Positions 3,661 to 5,306 of a stretch of 5,306 nucleotides of DNA are shown here, one piece after another (the stretch's first letter is position 1; the number at the start of each line of letters is the position of its first letter). Below the pieces are notes generated by a model that was not told the DNA's origin, ran no database searches, and saw only the letters and a program-made list of their open reading frames with translations. A program made the position numbers and the translations under genes. The stretch covers positions 1-5,306 of the forward strand of contig JAFNAH010000329.1 of NCBI GenBank assembly GCA_017860075.1, written 5' to 3'. This stretch comes from Acidobacteriota bacterium (lineage in GTDB: Bacteria > Acidobacteriota > UBA6911).

Positions 3661-5306
3661 ATGAAGACTGTGTCCACACGGTTGCTCGCGCTGTTGACAG
3701 CCGCGGCTCTCATCATCATTCCCGGAGTGATCATCGCCGGCCAGGCGCCTCCGCCGCAGAAAGCCCCGGCGCCCCGGAGTTCGGGCACCCCGTCATCGCC
3801 GGGCCAGGAAAGCTGGCCGCGGGAAGTCAAGAGCGGCGACACTACGTTCAAGGTGTACCAGCCGCAGCTGGAATCCTGGGACGGGACCCGAATCGTGACT
3901 TACTCTGCCATCGAAGTGAGGGTTGCCGGCAGCGACAACCCCACGTTCGGAGCCGCGCTGGTGACGGCGAGGACCGAGGTGGACAAAGTGACACGCATGG
4001 TCGCACTCGAGGATGTTCAGGTACCGAAGGCGATCTTTCCATCAGACCCGGACAATGAAGGGCTCTATCTCCGGATCCTGCAGAACAGCGTGATGCCGAA
4101 AATCCGGCGCATCTCCCTCGACAGACTCGAAGCGGAGCTGGCGATCACCGAGGCACAGAGCAAGATCGAAGCAATGCCGCTCAAGAACGATCCCCCGCGC
4201 ATCGTCTTTTCGACCGTACCTGCCATGCCCGTCCTGGTCGACGGCAATCCCGCATACCGGCCTGTAAAGGAGACCAAACTCGAGCGCGTCATCAATACGC
4301 GTGTTCTGATCCTGCGGGAATCCAGCGGCAAACACTATCTGCACGTTTTCGACGGATGGATGGAGGCGGCCTCGATCTCGGGGCCCTGGGCAGTCTGCAA
4401 GAAACCCGGCGGCGACCTCGAGAAGGCGATGAAGGACGCCATCGCCGGCGGCCAGGTGGACCTGCTCGAGGGGAAGGGTGACCCGGAAAAGAAAGACGAG
4501 AAACCGTCACTTGCCAAGGGCCCCGTTCCGGTGATCTATCTGGCCACCTCGCCCACGGAGCTGATCGTGACCGAAGGGGATCCCAAGTTCGTGCCGATCC
4601 AGGGCACTTCGCTCGTCTATGCCGAAAACACAACCGGCAACCTCTTCAAGCACACCACCGAGAACAGGATCTACGTGCTTCTTTCGGGGCGCTGGTTCCG
4701 GTCCGCGACGATGGCCGGACCGTGGGAATTCGTCTCCGGTGGCAAGCTGCCCCCGGACTTTCCCAAGATCCCGGACGATAGTCCGAAGGAGAATGTTAAG
4801 GCTTCGATCCCGGATACTCCTCAGGCGAAAGAGGCGGTCATTGCCGCCAACATCCCGCAGACAGCGGTAGTCAATCGGAAGAACGCCAAATTGACGCCTC
4901 CGCAGTTCGACGGCGAGCCGCAATTCAAACCGGTAGACGGCACCTCGCTTCAGTATGCGGTCAACACCGCGACTCCGATCATCAGGGTTGATGAGAAGTC
5001 GTTTTATGCCGTCGAAAACGGTATCTGGTTCAACAGTACGTCGGTGAAGGGACCCTGGGAAGCAGCGGATTCGATTCCGCCTGCGATATACGGAATCCCC
5101 CCCAGCTCTCCCATGCACTACATCACATACGTGAAGGTCTACAGCTCCAATGCGGATACGGTGACGGTCGGATACACCCCCGGGTACTACGGGACCTGCA
5201 TCACTCGTGGCTCCGGCTACGTGGCGGTGTACGGTACCGGTTACTACTACACTCCCTGGGTGGGGTCGGTATGGTTCGGCCCTCCGGTGACATACGGCTT
5301 CGGTTC
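3661..5306 (+). CDS. Exported repeat protein of unknown function with three WF/GPW modules, 3'-partial
   Basis: The frame has no stop before the window ends, giving 548 residues. Residues 1-26 form a signal peptide (Lys2, Arg7, then a long hydrophobic stretch) with likely cleavage after Ala26, followed by a Pro-rich linker, so it is exported. Residues about 48-180 form a first domain (SWPREV, VYQPQLESWDG, FGAALVTARTEVD). Three related modules follow at about 181-246, 291-371 and 401-480, each with a P/G-T-x-L segment, an NT or NTT, a Y/W-x-x-x-G-W(F/M) strand and a GPW end; GTSLVYA and GTSLQYA mark the last two. From about 484 the chain becomes rich in Tyr, Gly and Pro (GYTPGYYGT, YGTGYYYTPW). 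I recall similar proteins in Acidobacteriota and Proteobacteria labelled hypothetical or carbohydrate-binding family V/XII; that label is not evidence of sugar binding. It is a separate transcription unit from the aminopeptidase. Confidence 0.85.
   Translation, partial: MKTVSTRLLALLTAAALIIIPGVIIAGQAPPPQKAPAPRSSGTPSSPGQESWPREVKSGDTTFKVYQPQLESWDGTRIVTYSAIEVRVAGSDNPTFGAALVTARTEVDKVTRMVALEDVQVPKAIFPSDPDNEGLYLRILQNSVMPKIRRISLDRLEAELAITEAQSKIEAMPLKNDPPRIVFSTVPAMPVLVDGNPAYRPVKETKLERVINTRVLILRESSGKHYLHVFDGWMEAASISGPWAVCKKPGGDLEKAMKDAIAGGQVDLLEGKGDPEKKDEKPSLAKGPVPVIYLATSPTELIVTEGDPKFVPIQGTSLVYAENTTGNLFKHTTENRIYVLLSGRWFRSATMAGPWEFVSGGKLPPDFPKIPDDSPKENVKASIPDTPQAKEAVIAANIPQTAVVNRKNAKLTPPQFDGEPQFKPVDGTSLQYAVNTATPIIRVDEKSFYAVENGIWFNSTSVKGPWEAADSIPPAIYGIPPSSPMHYITYVKVYSSNADTVTVGYTPGYYGTCITRGSGYVAVYGTGYYYTPWVGSVWFGPPVTYGFG
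4201..4398 (+). repeat. Internal protein module 1 (divergent)
   Basis: Residues about 181-246 of the exported protein run from a Val/Ile-rich strand with VDGNPAYRPV through NTRVLILRE and FDGWMEAASISGPW. It matches modules 2 and 3 in the order of its landmarks but has lost the GTSL motif (KETKL here) and has a Met where the others have Phe after the Trp. Confidence 0.6.
4531..4773 (+). repeat. Internal protein module 2
   Basis: Residues about 291-371 contain EGDPKFVPIQGTSLVYAEN, then YVLLSGRWFRSATMAGPWEF and the closing LPPDFPKIP. It aligns with module 3 over its whole length, with conserved GTSL, Y-x-x-x-x-G-x-WF, GPWE and a final IP. Confidence 0.7.
4861..5100 (+). repeat. Internal protein module 3
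   Basis: Residues about 401-480 contain DGEPQFKPVDGTSLQYAVN, then FYAVENGIWFNSTSVKGPWE and the closing IPPAIYGIP. It is followed directly by the Tyr/Gly/Pro-rich region. Between modules 2 and 3 lies a linker with AKEAVIAANIPQT that the first module lacks. Confidence 0.7.

Noticed and set aside
4507..5118. A 203-residue reverse-strand open frame
   Set aside because: It is antisense to the exported repeat protein; composition is Arg-rich and shadow-like.
1..5306. CRISPR array, tRNA/rRNA genes, transposase or defence genes
   Set aside because: No regularly spaced repeats, no RNA-gene sequence and no transposase or nuclease motifs were seen on either strand.

Overview
The window is GC-rich, tightly packed bacterial DNA. 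All recognisable genes lie on the + strand. Protein styles (a Bacteroides-like ketol-acid reductoisomerase, an M29 aminopeptidase, and a large secreted protein with WF/GPW repeats) suggest an uncultured or environmental Acidobacteriota-like bacterium. That placement is an inference from memory of similar proteins and is only moderately to weakly supported.

Layout. (1) Positions 1-732 hold the 3' part of the FAD-binding (medium) subunit of a xanthine dehydrogenase/aldehyde oxidase-type molybdoenzyme. It has a cysteine-rich insertion like the [4Fe-4S] loop of PaoB/YagS and 4-hydroxybenzoyl-CoA reductase beta. (2) Positions 733-1007 are a non-coding leader with several inverted repeats, a perfect TATAAT box and two competing hairpins ahead of ilvC. 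(3) Positions 1008 to about 2076 encode ketol-acid reductoisomerase (IlvC), broken by a perfect 25-bp tandem duplication at 1709-1758 that shifts the frame. The N-terminal fragment stops at 1745 and the C-terminal half continues in the +1 frame. (4) The end of ilvC runs without a stop into the body of an M29 metallo-aminopeptidase (about 2102-3181). That gene keeps all expected metal ligands but has lost its N-terminus and any obvious start codon. (5) Positions 3182-3660 are an intergenic spacer with an inverted pair of TCAGCTCTCAGC-type repeats and a second inverted repeat just before the next gene. (6) Positions 3661-5306 encode an exported, repeat-built protein of unknown function that runs off the window.

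The genes do not form an obvious single pathway: a molybdoenzyme operon ends, a branched-chain amino acid gene and a peptidase follow as one transcription unit, and then a separate cell-surface gene begins. I saw no defence system, CRISPR array, RNA gene or complete mobile element. The most notable features are the two lesions within about 400 bp (the tandem duplication and the ilvC/M29 junction), which mean either real gene decay or a local assembly/sequencing error, and the three-fold WF...GPW module of the last protein.
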